Of a stretch of 64,000 nt of DNA, positions 25,884-36,900 are shown piece after piece (within the stretch, counting starts at the first letter, position 1; each line of letters starts with the position of its first letter). The DNA is from Dyadobacter sp. CY343 (GTDB taxonomy: Bacteria > Bacteroidota > Bacteroidia > Cytophagales > Spirosomataceae). The stretch is taken from assembly GCF_021390335.1 (NCBI RefSeq), contig NZ_JAJUXK010000004.1:868001-932000 (forward strand). The letters run 5' to 3'. The translations under genes were made by a program, and so were the position numbers. The notes under the pieces are model-generated. The model had not been told where the DNA came from. It ran no database searches and saw only the letters and a program-made list of their open reading frames with translations.

Positions 25884-28274
25884 TCAAAAGTGATATTTCC
25901 AGTTAATAGAAGGAATAATTGTCCCAAAAACGGAGAGCCTGTAACTCACCAGCCGTGTTCCGGATTGTTTGAAGTAGATTGAATAGGGGTTTTTTCTGGC
26001 GTAAAGATTATAGAGCGAGAATGACCAGAGCGAATAGCGTCGCTGGTCGGTAGCGACGCGGGTATCTTTCGTGAATGAAACATCCATTCGGTGATAATCG
26101 GGCACGCGATCGAGGTTGCGCTGCGAATAATCCTGCACTACGACATCATTAAGCCGGTAAGTACCGTCGGGGAAAGTGATGGGGCGGCCCGTCATGTACA
26201 CAAAGTTAGTCCCGAAAGTCCACCCCCTCTTCCATTTCCATTGGGTTGAAATGCTGACCGAATTGGGGCGATCGACCGTCGCGGGAAACCAATCTCCCTT
26301 GTTGATCTGCTCACTTGCAAACCCAGACTGCACCCGCGCGAAAGTCCGGCTGTACGTGTAGGATACCAGCCCGGTCAATATACCTTTTGATTTTTGAATA
26401 CTGAACTCAATCCCGTAAGCCTTCCCCACCGCCGGTACCAGGTCCGTTTCCAGCGCAGGATTCAATAATAAGGTAGCGCCATTTTTATATTCAACCAGGT
26501 TACTGAGCCGCTTTCGGTAAATCTCCACGGACGTTTCAAATGTGTTATCATTGAAATTCCGAAAATATCCCAGCGCGAGTTGTTCGGCACTTTGCGGCGG
26601 CACGAAATCATCGGCCAACTTCCAAAAGTCAACTGGCGAAATGGCCGTGGTATTGGAGATTAAATGCAGGTATTGCCTGGTTTTAGTATAGCTCATTTTC
26701 AGCGAGCTTGTCTTCCCTGTATTAATCCGCACAGAAAGTCTCGGTTCCAAGCCGCCGAAGTTTGAAATGGATTTCCCTTTTCCATAAGTCAGCGTGTCCA
26801 CAATAGATTCTTCCGTGCGCGGAACGCCGTTTTGATATTCATAAACAGTACCCGGACCTGAATTTTTGAAATAAACATAACGAAGACCCGCGCTCACAGA
26901 AATCCACGACAACGGGCTCCATTCGTCAGAAACGTACGCAGCCTGCTCTATTGCCTGTTCCTTTTCGAGGTCGATATCCGTGATATTCGATTGTTTCCTG
27001 GGAGAAAGGTTGCCTGGTGCTAACTGGTAATGTGTAAAGTCCAGCCCGGCATCCAGCTTGTGCGCGAGCGAAGGTGTCCAAAGCACGCGCAGATGTCCGT
27101 TATACTGCCGGATACCCGATTGAAAAAGGTATTCATTGGTGGGAGAAATACCTTCCAGATTAAATGTGTAGTAGCTCAAATTAGCGCCAGCTTGAAATGA
27201 TAACGACTTGTTAATCTGCTTGTTCCAATTCAATGTAGCCGCCGTAGATTTCCATCCGTACAAAGTATCTTCCGGAAATTTGAATGAATCGTGACTATAA
27301 TAACCCGTCGCTGACAGCACACTGTTTTCTGAAATTTCGTAAGATAATCTTGCATTAAGATCAAAGAAGAAGGCTTTGTTCTGATTAGTGGGTTCGGGAA
27401 AACGTTTGATCAGCAAATTAGGATATGCGACGCGGCCGCCTGCCAGAAAAGTCAGTCGTTTGTTTTTCGTAAGCGGACCGTCGGCTGTTATACCTGCCGT
27501 CATCAATCCCACGCCGGCAGCAACATTCACCCGCTCCTTGTTCCCCGAGCGCGTATTGATCTCCAATAAAGACGAAAGCCGACCGCCGTAAGCCGCCGGA
27601 ATATCGCCTTTGTATAAAGTCACATCACGGATCGCGTCGGCATTTACATTACTCAGGAAACCAAGCAAATGCGAGGTATTAAACAAAGGCGCGCCGTCGA
27701 GAAGTACGAGATTCTGGTCCGTCCGGCCGCCACGTACATTAAAACCCGAGGTACCCTCCCCGACCGTACTCACGCCCGGCTGCAAGGTGAGCGCTTTGAT
27801 AATATCTACTTCCCCGAACACGACAGGGATATTTTTAAGGTTTTTAATATCAAGCCGCGCGACGCTCATCTGGCTCGACCGCACATTTTCGTCCGGCGCT
27901 TTTTCTTTCACGATCAGTTCTTTTAACTCTCTCGTTTCAGGCGCAAGCTTTACATCCACGCCCGCCAGAATCTCTTTATAGGTAATGTTTAGATTTTTGG
28001 GAAAATAACCGACGGAAGATATGGTGATTAGCTGTTCGCCAGCCTTTAAGGTAATCGTGAAATTACCCGTACTATCTGAAATTGCATTGGCTTTGGATGC
28101 GCGGGAAATCACTGACGCATTTGGGATGGGAGTACCGAATGTTAAGTCCGCCACTTTTCCATTCAAAACCCAATTTTGTGCAAATGAAAGAAATGGCATG
28201 AGCAGCAAAATCGCTGAAAACGCCAGTCTCCTGGTTACGGTTTGGGTTAATATGTGGCAGCCGCGTTCCATCAC
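25884..28274 (-). CDS. TonB-dependent receptor with CarboxypepD_reg-like domain
   Basis: A 796-residue outer-membrane receptor. A signal peptide ends near residue 33 (LSFAQ), followed by a CarboxypepD_reg-like sandwich (about 34-115; DSTGNFTITLKAGEQ), a plug (about 130-245; SGFNVRGGRTDQNLVLLDGAPLFN within it) and a beta-barrel ending in an aromatic residue (NWKYHF). The start overlaps the DUF4249 stop by 4 nt, implying translational coupling. In Bacteroidota such receptors are regularly paired with a DUF4249 lipoprotein, which probably plays a SusD-like surface role. The ligand is unknown. It is the last gene of the seven-gene run 25884-42037. Confidence 0.9.
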   Translation of the reverse strand: MMERGCHILTQTVTRRLAFSAILLLMPFLSFAQNWVLNGKVADLTFGTPIPNASVISRASKANAISDSTGNFTITLKAGEQLITISSVGYFPKNLNITYKEILAGVDVKLAPETRELKELIVKEKAPDENVRSSQMSVARLDIKNLKNIPVVFGEVDIIKALTLQPGVSTVGEGTSGFNVRGGRTDQNLVLLDGAPLFNTSHLLGFLSNVNADAIRDVTLYKGDIPAAYGGRLSSLLEINTRSGNKERVNVAAGVGLMTAGITADGPLTKNKRLTFLAGGRVAYPNLLIKRFPEPTNQNKAFFFDLNARLSYEISENSVLSATGYYSHDSFKFPEDTLYGWKSTAATLNWNKQINKSLSFQAGANLSYYTFNLEGISPTNEYLFQSGIRQYNGHLRVLWTPSLAHKLDAGLDFTHYQLAPGNLSPRKQSNITDIDLEKEQAIEQAAYVSDEWSPLSWISVSAGLRYVYFKNSGPGTVYEYQNGVPRTEESIVDTLTYGKGKSISNFGGLEPRLSVRINTGKTSSLKMSYTKTRQYLHLISNTTAISPVDFWKLADDFVPPQSAEQLALGYFRNFNDNTFETSVEIYRKRLSNLVEYKNGATLLLNPALETDLVPAVGKAYGIEFSIQKSKGILTGLVSYTYSRTFARVQSGFASEQINKGDWFPATVDRPNSVSISTQWKWKRGWTFGTNFVYMTGRPITFPDGTYRLNDVVVQDYSQRNLDRVPDYHRMDVSFTKDTRVATDQRRYSLWSFSLYNLYARKNPYSIYFKQSGTRLVSYRLSVFGTIIPSINWKYHF

Positions 28275-29299
28275 CAGTTGGCCGGAGGATTAAGTTGCCC
28301 TTGATTATAAATAAGCTGGCAGTTGCCGTCTTCCACAAAAACATCCCCGTATTTAATCTCAATTCTCGCTGCATTCAAGGTATCACCGGGTATGGTCAGC
28401 CTGCGCGTGCTCACCCCCGACGATCCGAAATAGCCCAGCGCCAATACATTCGCGTCGTCCTCGCGGTGTACATTCCCTTCAATAGAAGCAGGCAGCGGAT
28501 CGAATAGCGAGCCGGTACGCTTGCGCTGTTCTTCGAATTTGACCCAAAACTGATAAGCTGATTTCGTGAGCGAATATTGCCGGACTTCAATATAATGCCT
28601 GCCCACATAGTAAACCGGCGATAGCATGATCGGCCGCCTGCTGATGTTATTTCCATTCACAAGTACGTCCGAAAGCACTTCACTTCTCGAACCATAAACC
28701 GGCACCCAGCACCATTTACAGCAAAATCCAAAACCAATAGGCTCGCCCGTCGACAGCCGCGGCACATAACCGTAACCCGACCAGCGATAGTAATTTCCCG
28801 CCGAGGCAGGATCTTTGGTATCCAACAAAATCTGATAGTGATCCGGTGTGTAAACTTCGGCATCGGCCCGCGGCCGGTACTCGGCATAAATGCGATCAAT
28901 CTCCGAAACCGGATTGAGGAGTTCGGGCTCTGAAATGTAGGTTTCTCCGCCGGGTAATATGATTTTCAGCTGGTAGCTTTTGCCCGACTGACCAACAAAC
29001 GTAGAGTCATACATCCAATAATAAGCAGGTGTAAGTGCGTCTTGCGAAAGTGTTACAGTCCGGCCGCCAATTTCCGTGATACTGACAGTCGCGCCAGTGA
29101 CAGGAATTTCGTTTTGTCCGTAAATCAATGAGTTATATTGCCCGGTGAATGTCAATTTAACTGTATAGGGCGGCTTTTCGTTGGTAACAAGTCCCTCTAC
29201 CACAAGCCGCGACGCTACCGATCGTGCAGGAAGCTGTACTTCATCCACACAACCGGAAATAACCGCCAGTAAAAGCAGGAGTAAAAGTCTAAGTTTCAT
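28271..29299 (-). CDS. DUF4249 family surface lipoprotein
   Basis: A 342-residue predicted lipoprotein with lipobox VISGC and Cys17 as lipidation site. The family is restricted to Bacteroidota and nearly always sits next to a TonB receptor, as here. The N-terminal half is Ig-like (RLVVEGLVTNEKPPYTVKLT, VTGATVSITE). An unusual cysteine cluster GFCCKWCW (Cys193, Cys194, Cys197) sits mid-protein and might bind metal or form disulphides. It follows the Kelch-like gene without any gap (29300/29299). Confidence 0.88.
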   Translation of the reverse strand: MKLRLLLLLLLAVISGCVDEVQLPARSVASRLVVEGLVTNEKPPYTVKLTFTGQYNSLIYGQNEIPVTGATVSITEIGGRTVTLSQDALTPAYYWMYDSTFVGQSGKSYQLKIILPGGETYISEPELLNPVSEIDRIYAEYRPRADAEVYTPDHYQILLDTKDPASAGNYYRWSGYGYVPRLSTGEPIGFGFCCKWCWVPVYGSRSEVLSDVLVNGNNISRRPIMLSPVYYVGRHYIEVRQYSLTKSAYQFWVKFEEQRKRTGSLFDPLPASIEGNVHREDDANVLALGYFGSSGVSTRRLTIPGDTLNAARIEIKYGDVFVEDGNCQLIYNQGQLNPPANW

Positions 29300-30601
29300 T
29301 TATGGATTAAATTCCCAAAAATCAGTGCACCCTACTATTTGTTTCGCGGCAGTTCCATCAAGTTGACGCGACTCGTATCCCCAGCCCAGGTAAGCCTTAT
29401 TCCCAGCCGAAAACGAAACAAGCAATCTGTTTCCCTGCCCCGGGTATTCGGAATGCATAACCCAGGTATTCTTTTCGGCATTATATTCCCACAGGTCACG
29501 CAACCCATTTCCCTCATTATCAATGCCTAAGCCAAAATAACCTTTTCCTTTTGCCGAAAAACCAACTCCCAGATCGCGCATTTTTCCGGGGAAATCTGCC
29601 TTGCGGACCCACGTGTTTTTCTCAGGTGAATAGGCGTAAAGATGTGGTGCGGTACCAGGCAACTGGTTGACCACGTAACCAATATCTCCAATAGTAAACG
29701 CTGCGATTTTGCCCGTTTTTTCAGGAAGCGGCGCGCATATTTTCTGGTCCCAACTAATATCCAGCGACCACATACTTCCATTGCTATTTTCCTTTAATAA
29801 ATAGGCTTTGTCAAAAGTCAGAAAAAACTTCACATCCCTGTCTATTCCTTCGTAAAGGGGAAAAACAACACCTGAATGCTGACCGATATAATAGAAGCTC
29901 ATAGTCCACCAAAAATCATTCAGATATGCTTTCTTGCCAGGCAACTTATCATCGTCGATGTAACCGAAACCCATGAATATCAACTCCCGACCGCCCACCT
30001 GACTAAGTGGAAATGCGATTGCATTATGCCGGGGCGTCGGTTTCTGAGTTTCAGAACTTTCCCATTGACCGTTTATAAATTTCAGGATATTCCAATTTTC
30101 AGCATCCTGGTAACGAAATACGGCCAGCTGAGAATTGTAGAGTGGAGAAAGTACGGCGGCTCCTGTAAAATCGCCGCTGGCAACCGGAATATGTGGCAGC
30201 CGCTTCCAGTTCGCAGCCGCTTTGGAAACAAAACTTCTCGAAGTGACAATAGGATTTCCCTGCGAATCGGTGTAGGTAAGTTGCAGTTTGTACGTTTCTC
30301 CGGCAACCAGTCCGGTAGAAGTGAAATTCCGTAGAACAAATTTACCCGTTACCTCATTTGTACCTGAGACCAGGAGGATTTTTGCACCCTTACTATTGGA
30401 CATTTCCAGCTGAAATGTCTCAGTTTCAGTTTGGGGGATTTTTAAGATTATATCAGCCTGCGACGCAGATCTGTTTTGCTCCACAGAAACAATCGCGTGC
30501 GGAATATCTACTTTCTGTTCCACACCGATCGGCGCGTAGTCATCATCGCAAGAACTAAAAATTACACTCAGCAAAAACAATATGGAGCGTAACTTTTTCA
30601 T
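29300..30601 (-). CDS. Kelch-repeat-type beta-propeller lipoprotein
   Basis: A 433-residue predicted lipoprotein (SSC lipobox, Cys18). After an Ig-like N-terminal region (about 25-125) come Kelch-like blades, recognisable from repeated W-K/V-R-L/K-A-D-F-P and G-Y-F/V-G-G/L patterns (NWKRLPHIPV, GQWESSETQ, NTWVRKADFPGKMRDLGVGF, NTWVMHSEYPGQGNRLLVSF). Such proteins regularly accompany DUF4249/TonB receptor pairs. The role is probably ligand or glycan binding at the cell surface. It starts 3 nt after the upstream FG-GAP gene. Confidence 0.8.
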   Translation of the reverse strand: MKKLRSILFLLSVIFSSCDDDYAPIGVEQKVDIPHAIVSVEQNRSASQADIILKIPQTETETFQLEMSNSKGAKILLVSGTNEVTGKFVLRNFTSTGLVAGETYKLQLTYTDSQGNPIVTSRSFVSKAAANWKRLPHIPVASGDFTGAAVLSPLYNSQLAVFRYQDAENWNILKFINGQWESSETQKPTPRHNAIAFPLSQVGGRELIFMGFGYIDDDKLPGKKAYLNDFWWTMSFYYIGQHSGVVFPLYEGIDRDVKFFLTFDKAYLLKENSNGSMWSLDISWDQKICAPLPEKTGKIAAFTIGDIGYVVNQLPGTAPHLYAYSPEKNTWVRKADFPGKMRDLGVGFSAKGKGYFGLGIDNEGNGLRDLWEYNAEKNTWVMHSEYPGQGNRLLVSFSAGNKAYLGWGYESRQLDGTAAKQIVGCTDFWEFNP

Positions 30602-30604
30602 GGT

Positions 30605-33600
30605 CTATCTGACGGGCTGAAATATTGAAACCGGCATATTATTACGCGCAACAAGCCAAAAAATTTCGCCGTTTTTAGTAATCGGCTTAATATCCCGCAC
30701 TTCTCCGTCGAGCAGAAAACCACTTCCAACCGCAGATACGGACTTGAACTTCCCTTTTCCTTCATTCAATAACACCAGCCCGTAACTAGAATCGTACCGG
30801 CCCTGATAGGTACTCACGCCCAGGTAATTACCGCCGCCGAGCAGATCAGGCTTACCATCTTTATTGATATCAGCGACCGCAAATGCAAACATTTTAGAAA
30901 CCTGGGCAGCAGAAGGCAGATCGTGAATAGCAAAACTTCCGCCTTTGTTTTCAATATAAACCGATTCAAATTTCTCCACTTCCAGCAACCGCGCGTCGCG
31001 CAGTTCTTCCGGCTTGAAAATTTCATCTATCGTCTTGCCAGCGAAGGTTTTATAATCTGTAAAACGCTTGTTGATAATCGAAGGAATGCGCTTTCCGAGC
31101 TCGTCTTTGAATGCAATAGGATACCATTTTCTATCCACACTATACGCGACTACCTGTTCGAGGCCCTGGTTGTTGTCAAAATCCTTTACCCACATTTTCA
31201 AACGAGAATCAGCACGTTTTCGGAATTTTGTATTGCTGCCAATATTACCTGCAACAAGGTCAATATCACCGTCCTGATCAAAATCGGCAGCTTGAATGCA
31301 TTGCCAGAAGCCGGCAGGAACCTTGTATTGATCCGCTTTTTTCAGTCGCCCTTTTTTATTCAAAAATATAGTTACCGGCATCCAGTCGCCTGCCACTACC
31401 AGATCGGCTACTTTATCACCGTCGATATCCGCCCAAAGCGCGTCGGTAACCATGCCGATCTGCAACAGTTCCTGAGCAAGATTTTTGGTTTGATCAGAGA
31501 AATTCCCTTTCCCTTCGTTGATCAATATATAGGAATTCGCAGCCTTTCCATAATTGAATCCTACTACTCTCCCGCCGACAAACAGATCCAGATCTCCATC
31601 ATTATCAATATCAAAAGGCTTTACGCACGATTTATTGACAAGCATCTGAGGTAATGCTTTTACATTTCTTTTAAAATTCCCTTTTCCGTCGTTGAAATAC
31701 AGCCTATCGTTCTGCTGGGGCATATTCCCGTAAAATTCATTTCCGCCCGACACTACGTACAGATCCTGAAAACCATCCTTATCTGCATCAAAAAACACCG
31801 CTTCAATATCCTCAAACGTAGAATCTGCCCGAAAATCCGCCTGCCTGCTCAAAGCAAATGCGCCGGCTTTTGTTTGCAGGTACAATTCGCCCGCTTGCCA
31901 TTTGCCTCCGCCCACAAACATATCTTCCAGCCCATCTCCATTCACGTCAGCAACCGCTATTTTCGGTCCTTCGGTAGAAACCATAAATGGCATTAAGCTT
32001 TCGCGATAAAAATCAAAATACAGGTTTTCAGCATGTTTGTAAGGTATTTTAAACTGATCTGTCACATTTGTAAAAAGCGTTGCGGGCGCCGGTTCAACAA
32101 GCTGCTGGTTATTTTTCAATGTAGAACTTGCCGGTTCGTATTTGATTTTAAGCAGCTGGTTGGTTTTAACCCGGGTCAAAATCTGCTCGCGCTGATCGGG
32201 CCAAACTATAATCACTGAATCGATAACCGTCTCTTTTCCAATACCAAAATGCAAAATCGGCTCACTCGAAGACTCGAAGCCCCGCGTGTTCGAAAGCTGC
32301 TGCATCTGAATGCTGCCTTTTTGTTTCAAAACCGCCTTCGCGCCTATTGCAGAAGTATTCTGAGGATACCCTTCCAGCTTGAAACGGAGGTACCCATTTC
32401 CTGAAACCGTATTGGATTGATTCTGGTAAAATACCGAAGGTTCGTTCAGGTTATTGATCACAAGATCCAGGTCGCCGTCGTTATCCAGATCCGCATAAGC
32501 CGCTCCATTCGACAGCGAAGGCGTTTCAAAACCCCAGCTGGCCGACTTATCTTCAAAAACCGGCCCGGTGGAGCCTTTATAAATGTAGTTATGCACTTTG
32601 CCTTCAGGCATCATTTCCAGCGCCTTTTTGTCCAGCTCCATTGAAGTTTCAGACGCGTAACGCAGCGAATCATCTGCCGCATATTTGGCATAATCCAGGT
32701 TGTTGGGCCGGTGGGCGATTCCGTTGCTTACAAAAAGATCTTTGATCCCGTCATTATCATAATCAGCCAGCAGCGGCGACCAGCTCCAATCTGTTGCAGC
32801 CAATCCCGCCATCGCACCAACTTCGATAAATTTTTTACCAAACTGATTAATTTGCAAACAGTTGCGACTCAGCTGCGGCATATAACCAAATGAAAGTTTG
32901 TATAGATAAATGTCCAATGCATCTTCCCCTATCGACGATTTCTCAATTGCCTCATCCTCCGGGTACATATCGAGCGTCATGATATCGGGATACCCATCGT
33001 TATTCACATCGGCAATATCATTCCCCATCGAATACCTGCTCGTGTAGCGGAACATTTCGCTGCTTTTATTGGTAAAAGTGCCATTTCCGTTGTTGATGTA
33101 GCAATAATCGTCTTCGTGAAAATCGTTGGAAACATAAATATCGTCCCAGCCGTCGTTGTTCAGGTCCGCTATTCCAATTCCCAAACCGTACCCCATTGCA
33201 GCGCCATATATTCCTGCTTTCTCACTTACATCCTCAAATTTCACGGCCCTTTCAGGAGTAACCTTTGTATTGCTGACCTTACTTTCATATAGATAATCGC
33301 CAGCTTCATTATTGCGTAAATGCCTGGTACTTACGCGATCATAACTGCGCGACGTGTGCACGGCGTGGTTCAAGAGGTAACAATCGAGATCTCCGTCCTT
33401 GTCGTAATCAAAGAACACAGCCTGGGTGGAAAATCCTGTAAAATCCAGCCCGTATTCCGCGGCTTTCTCTGTGAATGTAAGATCTCCGTTATTGATATAG
33501 AGCTCATTAGCTCCTTCCATTCCTCTGAAATTCCCGACGGCAGAAACGTAAATATCCAGTAGTCCGTCGCCGTTTATATCCGCCATGGTAACCCCGGTCT

Positions 33601-33943
33601 GCCAGTCAGAAAAACCTTCCACACCCGCTTTTTCGGAAATGTCCTCAAACTTAAAATTGCCTCTATTGAGGTACAACTTGTTTTTTCCCTGGTTCGACAC
33701 AAAGTATACGTCGGCAAGTCCGTCGTTGTTAATATCGCCTGTCGCAACTCCGCCACCATTATAAAAATAGAGGTAGTCCATCAGGTTTACTTTTTCATTA
33801 CCCACCACGGTATTGGTAAATGCAACGCCCGTCGCGGCAGAATCTTTCACCGCAAACATGGGCTTTTCCACTTCCTTTTTATCCGACTTGCACGCCTGAA
33901 AAAACACACTTGCCGCGAAAACTATCAATGCTATTTTCTTCAT
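30605..33943 (-). CDS. FG-GAP/VCBS-repeat lipoprotein with ASPIC/UnbV domain (copy 2)
   Basis: An 1112-residue surface lipoprotein (FFQAC lipobox). It consists of many FG-GAP/VCBS units with Ca-binding DxNxDGxxD loops (GDINNDGLADVYF, ADINGDGLLDIYV, ADLDNDGDLDLVINN), forming integrin-alpha-like propellers, with an ASPIC/UnbV module at about 510-600 (AIGAKAVLKQKGSIQMQQ, FGIGKETVIDSVIIVWPD) between two propeller blocks. These proteins follow susCD pairs in many Cytophagales and are thought to bind ligand or protein at the surface. It is a paralogue of the preceding gene and overlaps it by 4 nt. No catalytic motif is seen. Confidence 0.88.
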   Translation of the reverse strand: MKKIALIVFAASVFFQACKSDKKEVEKPMFAVKDSAATGVAFTNTVVGNEKVNLMDYLYFYNGGGVATGDINNDGLADVYFVSNQGKNKLYLNRGNFKFEDISEKAGVEGFSDWQTGVTMADINGDGLLDIYVSAVGNFRGMEGANELYINNGDLTFTEKAAEYGLDFTGFSTQAVFFDYDKDGDLDCYLLNHAVHTSRSYDRVSTRHLRNNEAGDYLYESKVSNTKVTPERAVKFEDVSEKAGIYGAAMGYGLGIGIADLNNDGWDDIYVSNDFHEDDYCYINNGNGTFTNKSSEMFRYTSRYSMGNDIADVNNDGYPDIMTLDMYPEDEAIEKSSIGEDALDIYLYKLSFGYMPQLSRNCLQINQFGKKFIEVGAMAGLAATDWSWSPLLADYDNDGIKDLFVSNGIAHRPNNLDYAKYAADDSLRYASETSMELDKKALEMMPEGKVHNYIYKGSTGPVFEDKSASWGFETPSLSNGAAYADLDNDGDLDLVINNLNEPSVFYQNQSNTVSGNGYLRFKLEGYPQNTSAIGAKAVLKQKGSIQMQQLSNTRGFESSSEPILHFGIGKETVIDSVIIVWPDQREQILTRVKTNQLLKIKYEPASSTLKNNQQLVEPAPATLFTNVTDQFKIPYKHAENLYFDFYRESLMPFMVSTEGPKIAVADVNGDGLEDMFVGGGKWQAGELYLQTKAGAFALSRQADFRADSTFEDIEAVFFDADKDGFQDLYVVSGGNEFYGNMPQQNDRLYFNDGKGNFKRNVKALPQMLVNKSCVKPFDIDNDGDLDLFVGGRVVGFNYGKAANSYILINEGKGNFSDQTKNLAQELLQIGMVTDALWADIDGDKVADLVVAGDWMPVTIFLNKKGRLKKADQYKVPAGFWQCIQAADFDQDGDIDLVAGNIGSNTKFRKRADSRLKMWVKDFDNNQGLEQVVAYSVDRKWYPIAFKDELGKRIPSIINKRFTDYKTFAGKTIDEIFKPEELRDARLLEVEKFESVYIENKGGSFAIHDLPSAAQVSKMFAFAVADINKDGKPDLLGGGNYLGVSTYQGRYDSSYGLVLLNEGKGKFKSVSAVGSGFLLDGEVRDIKPITKNGEIFWLVARNNMPVSIFQPVR

Positions 33944-36900
33944 TTCGATGCTAATCCCGGACGAGAAGTTACCTTTTTCCCGCTTACCGGCCTGAATACC
34001 TGAATTTTACTATTGTTGTTTCCAACCACGATTTGGCCCTGGCTTAACTGGCGCATTTGCCGTACCTGATTTTCCGTCCACAAACCCGTTTCCGAAGGCA
34101 TTACCGCCTTAAAATCCCCTTTACTATTACTCAATATCAGCCCTTTGAGCGCATCATACCTGCCGATCTCGGGTAAAACGTTGTAGTAATTCCCCGCAAT
34201 GATTAGGTCTAGGGTTCCGTTTTTGTCATAATCCGTCGGGATGATTGCGTGGACGGGAGATAATTGCGCCAGTGGAGGCAAAGGTTTGAAAGTGAATGCT
34301 GTTCCCTTATTGTTATTAATAAAAATTGCAGATTCAGGCATAAAAACCTCTTTCTTCACCGCCGTTTCCAGATCTTTTTTATCAATCACATCTTCGATTT
34401 TCTTGTCCGCATACTGCTCAAACTTCACAAATTTCTTCTTCAAGGAAGGCATTGCCCGCAGCAGATCGGGTTTCATTACCATCGGAAATAGCTCGCCCGT
34501 CTCATCAGGACAAGTGATGATCTGCTTGGTAATGCCATTGTTGTCAAAATCCTTTACATACATTTCAACCGGCTTTTCCTGATTGGCTTTCAACCGGGAA
34601 TTCAACCCCAAATTCCCGCCGATAATATCCAGATCGCGGTCGCCGTCCACGTCAGCCACTGCGACAGTATTCCACCAGCCGTTTGTTTTAACCGGGTTAC
34701 CCGCTTCATTTTTAAATTCCTGTTTGCCCAGATCAAGCTTTCCCCGGTTATTTTTAAAAACAGTAACCGGCATCCAGTCGCCTACCGCAATGAGTTCTGG
34801 GTAAGTGTCTCCGTCGAGGTCGGCCCAAATTGCGTCTGTTATCATCCCCAGCTGCTCAACTTGCGAAATATATCTTTTGGTGTAATTCTTGAAATTTCCG
34901 GTCCCATCGTTGGTCAGCAAATAGCTTGGCGGATCGATACCATATTGCCCCGACTTCAATCTCGACCCGATAAAAATATCCTGGTCACCATCCCTATCAT
35001 AATCCGCCACTGCAATGCAGGATGCATTAATTTTTAAGCCTGGCAAACCGTTACTTTTCGAAAAACCGCCTTTCCCATCGCCCAGAAACAACTTTGGCTG
35101 CAATATATCATCGTCATCTTTAAACTCGTTACTGCCCGACACGATCAGCAAATCCATATTCCCGTCCTGATTGGCGTCGAAAAAGGCCGCATCAGAAACC
35201 TCCATTTCGGCTTCATTTTTCAAGATATCGGGTGTTACTTCAGCAAAAGTACCGTTAGATTTTTGGCGGTAAAGCCTGCCTCCCTGCCCCGACGCTCCGC
35301 CGATAAAAACGTCGTCAAGCCCGTCTTTATCCACGTCACCAGTCGCCAGTCCAGGCCCGAGCCGCGAATACATTTGTTTCACCAGCGGATTCTGATTGTA
35401 ATCCACATATTCCGCCTCTTTATGCGTGAAATCAATTCCGCCGGCTGTCAACTCTTCAAAGCTTTCCAAGCCTTTTTCACTACGTATCCTCCACGGCTCA
35501 GATGCGTCTGTTTGGTTTAATGTGTAGGTAGAGTCGGCCGATATCTTTTTGATAATCTGCTCTTTATCATTTGGCCAAACTACTCTGACTGAGTCAATAG
35601 CAGAATTACTACCCAATCCGAAAACGAGCCGCAGATCGACAGAAGACTCAAAACCGCGATTTGGCATTTGTTGCAGCATCTGCGTTTTGTCCGATTGGTG
35701 CACATATATTTTCGCCCCTATCGCATTCACATTTCCCTGGTCGCCATTTAGTTTGAATTTCACATAATGAAAATCCTTCCGTTCATTTGACCGGTTTTTA
35801 TATACAAAAAGCTGACTGTTCACATTATTCACGATCAGGTCGAGGTCGCCGTCATTGTCCAGATCTCCATAAGCCGCTCCATTTGAAAATGAGGGTGTAT
35901 TGAGTCCCCAATCTTCCGAATGGTTTGCAAAGGACAGGTTGCCATTATTTCGAAAAGCATAGTTGGCGAGCGGCTCGGATGGCATTTTATCAAGGAACAT
36001 CTTATAGTCAAACTTCCTTGTCCGGCTCACTTCTGCAATATTCGAAGGGTCGGCCAGGAACGCGACAAAATCCTGATTAGTCAGATCTTTGTTAATGCCG
36101 TTTGCCACAAAGATATCCTTCTGCCCGTCCGCATCCATATCAAAAATCAATGCACCCCAGCTCCAATCGGTGGCGTGGGTACCCGTAAATCTGGCAATTT
36201 CACTGAACCACGTTTTCCCGTCGGGCCCGCCTGACTGGTTGAGCTGCAATGTATTTTGCATGTATTGGTGATGAAAATCACGTGACACTTTAAGCTCGAA
36301 AAGGTCGTAACCTTCGTAAGTAGAGGTCAGTTTCAGCCGCCGGTCAATACCGGGCAGCATATCGGTCACATATATATCCAGCTTCCCGTCGTTGTTGATA
36401 TCCGCAATATCGGCTCCCATTGAAGACAGGCTAGTATGCTCCATCGCCGACTGTATTGATTCTGTGAATGTCCCGTCGTGATTATTGATGTAAAGGTAAT
36501 CGTGCTCGTAAAAATCGTTGGAAATGTACAGATCGAGCCAGTTATCATCGTTCACATCTCCGATCGTAATTCCCAGCCCGAAGCCGATCAGACTACCGTA
36601 AATACCCGCAGCCTCACTGATATCTGTAAAACTTTTGCCGTCATTCCTGAATAGCTTGTGGCCGCCCTCTTTATCGCGCTGGTTGCGGATATTGGCATAA
36701 GCCAGCCGACCCACGGGCGTGAAGCTATTATTGAGCAGGAACATATCCAGATCGCCGTCCTTATCGAAATCGAAAAATGCGGCGTGCGTTGAATATCCGC
36801 CGTCGGCGAGTCCGTATTCCTTCGCCTGGTCAGTAAATGTACCGTCGCCTTTATTGATAAAAAGCTCATTGGCGCGTTCCTCGGATCGACCTGCATTACA

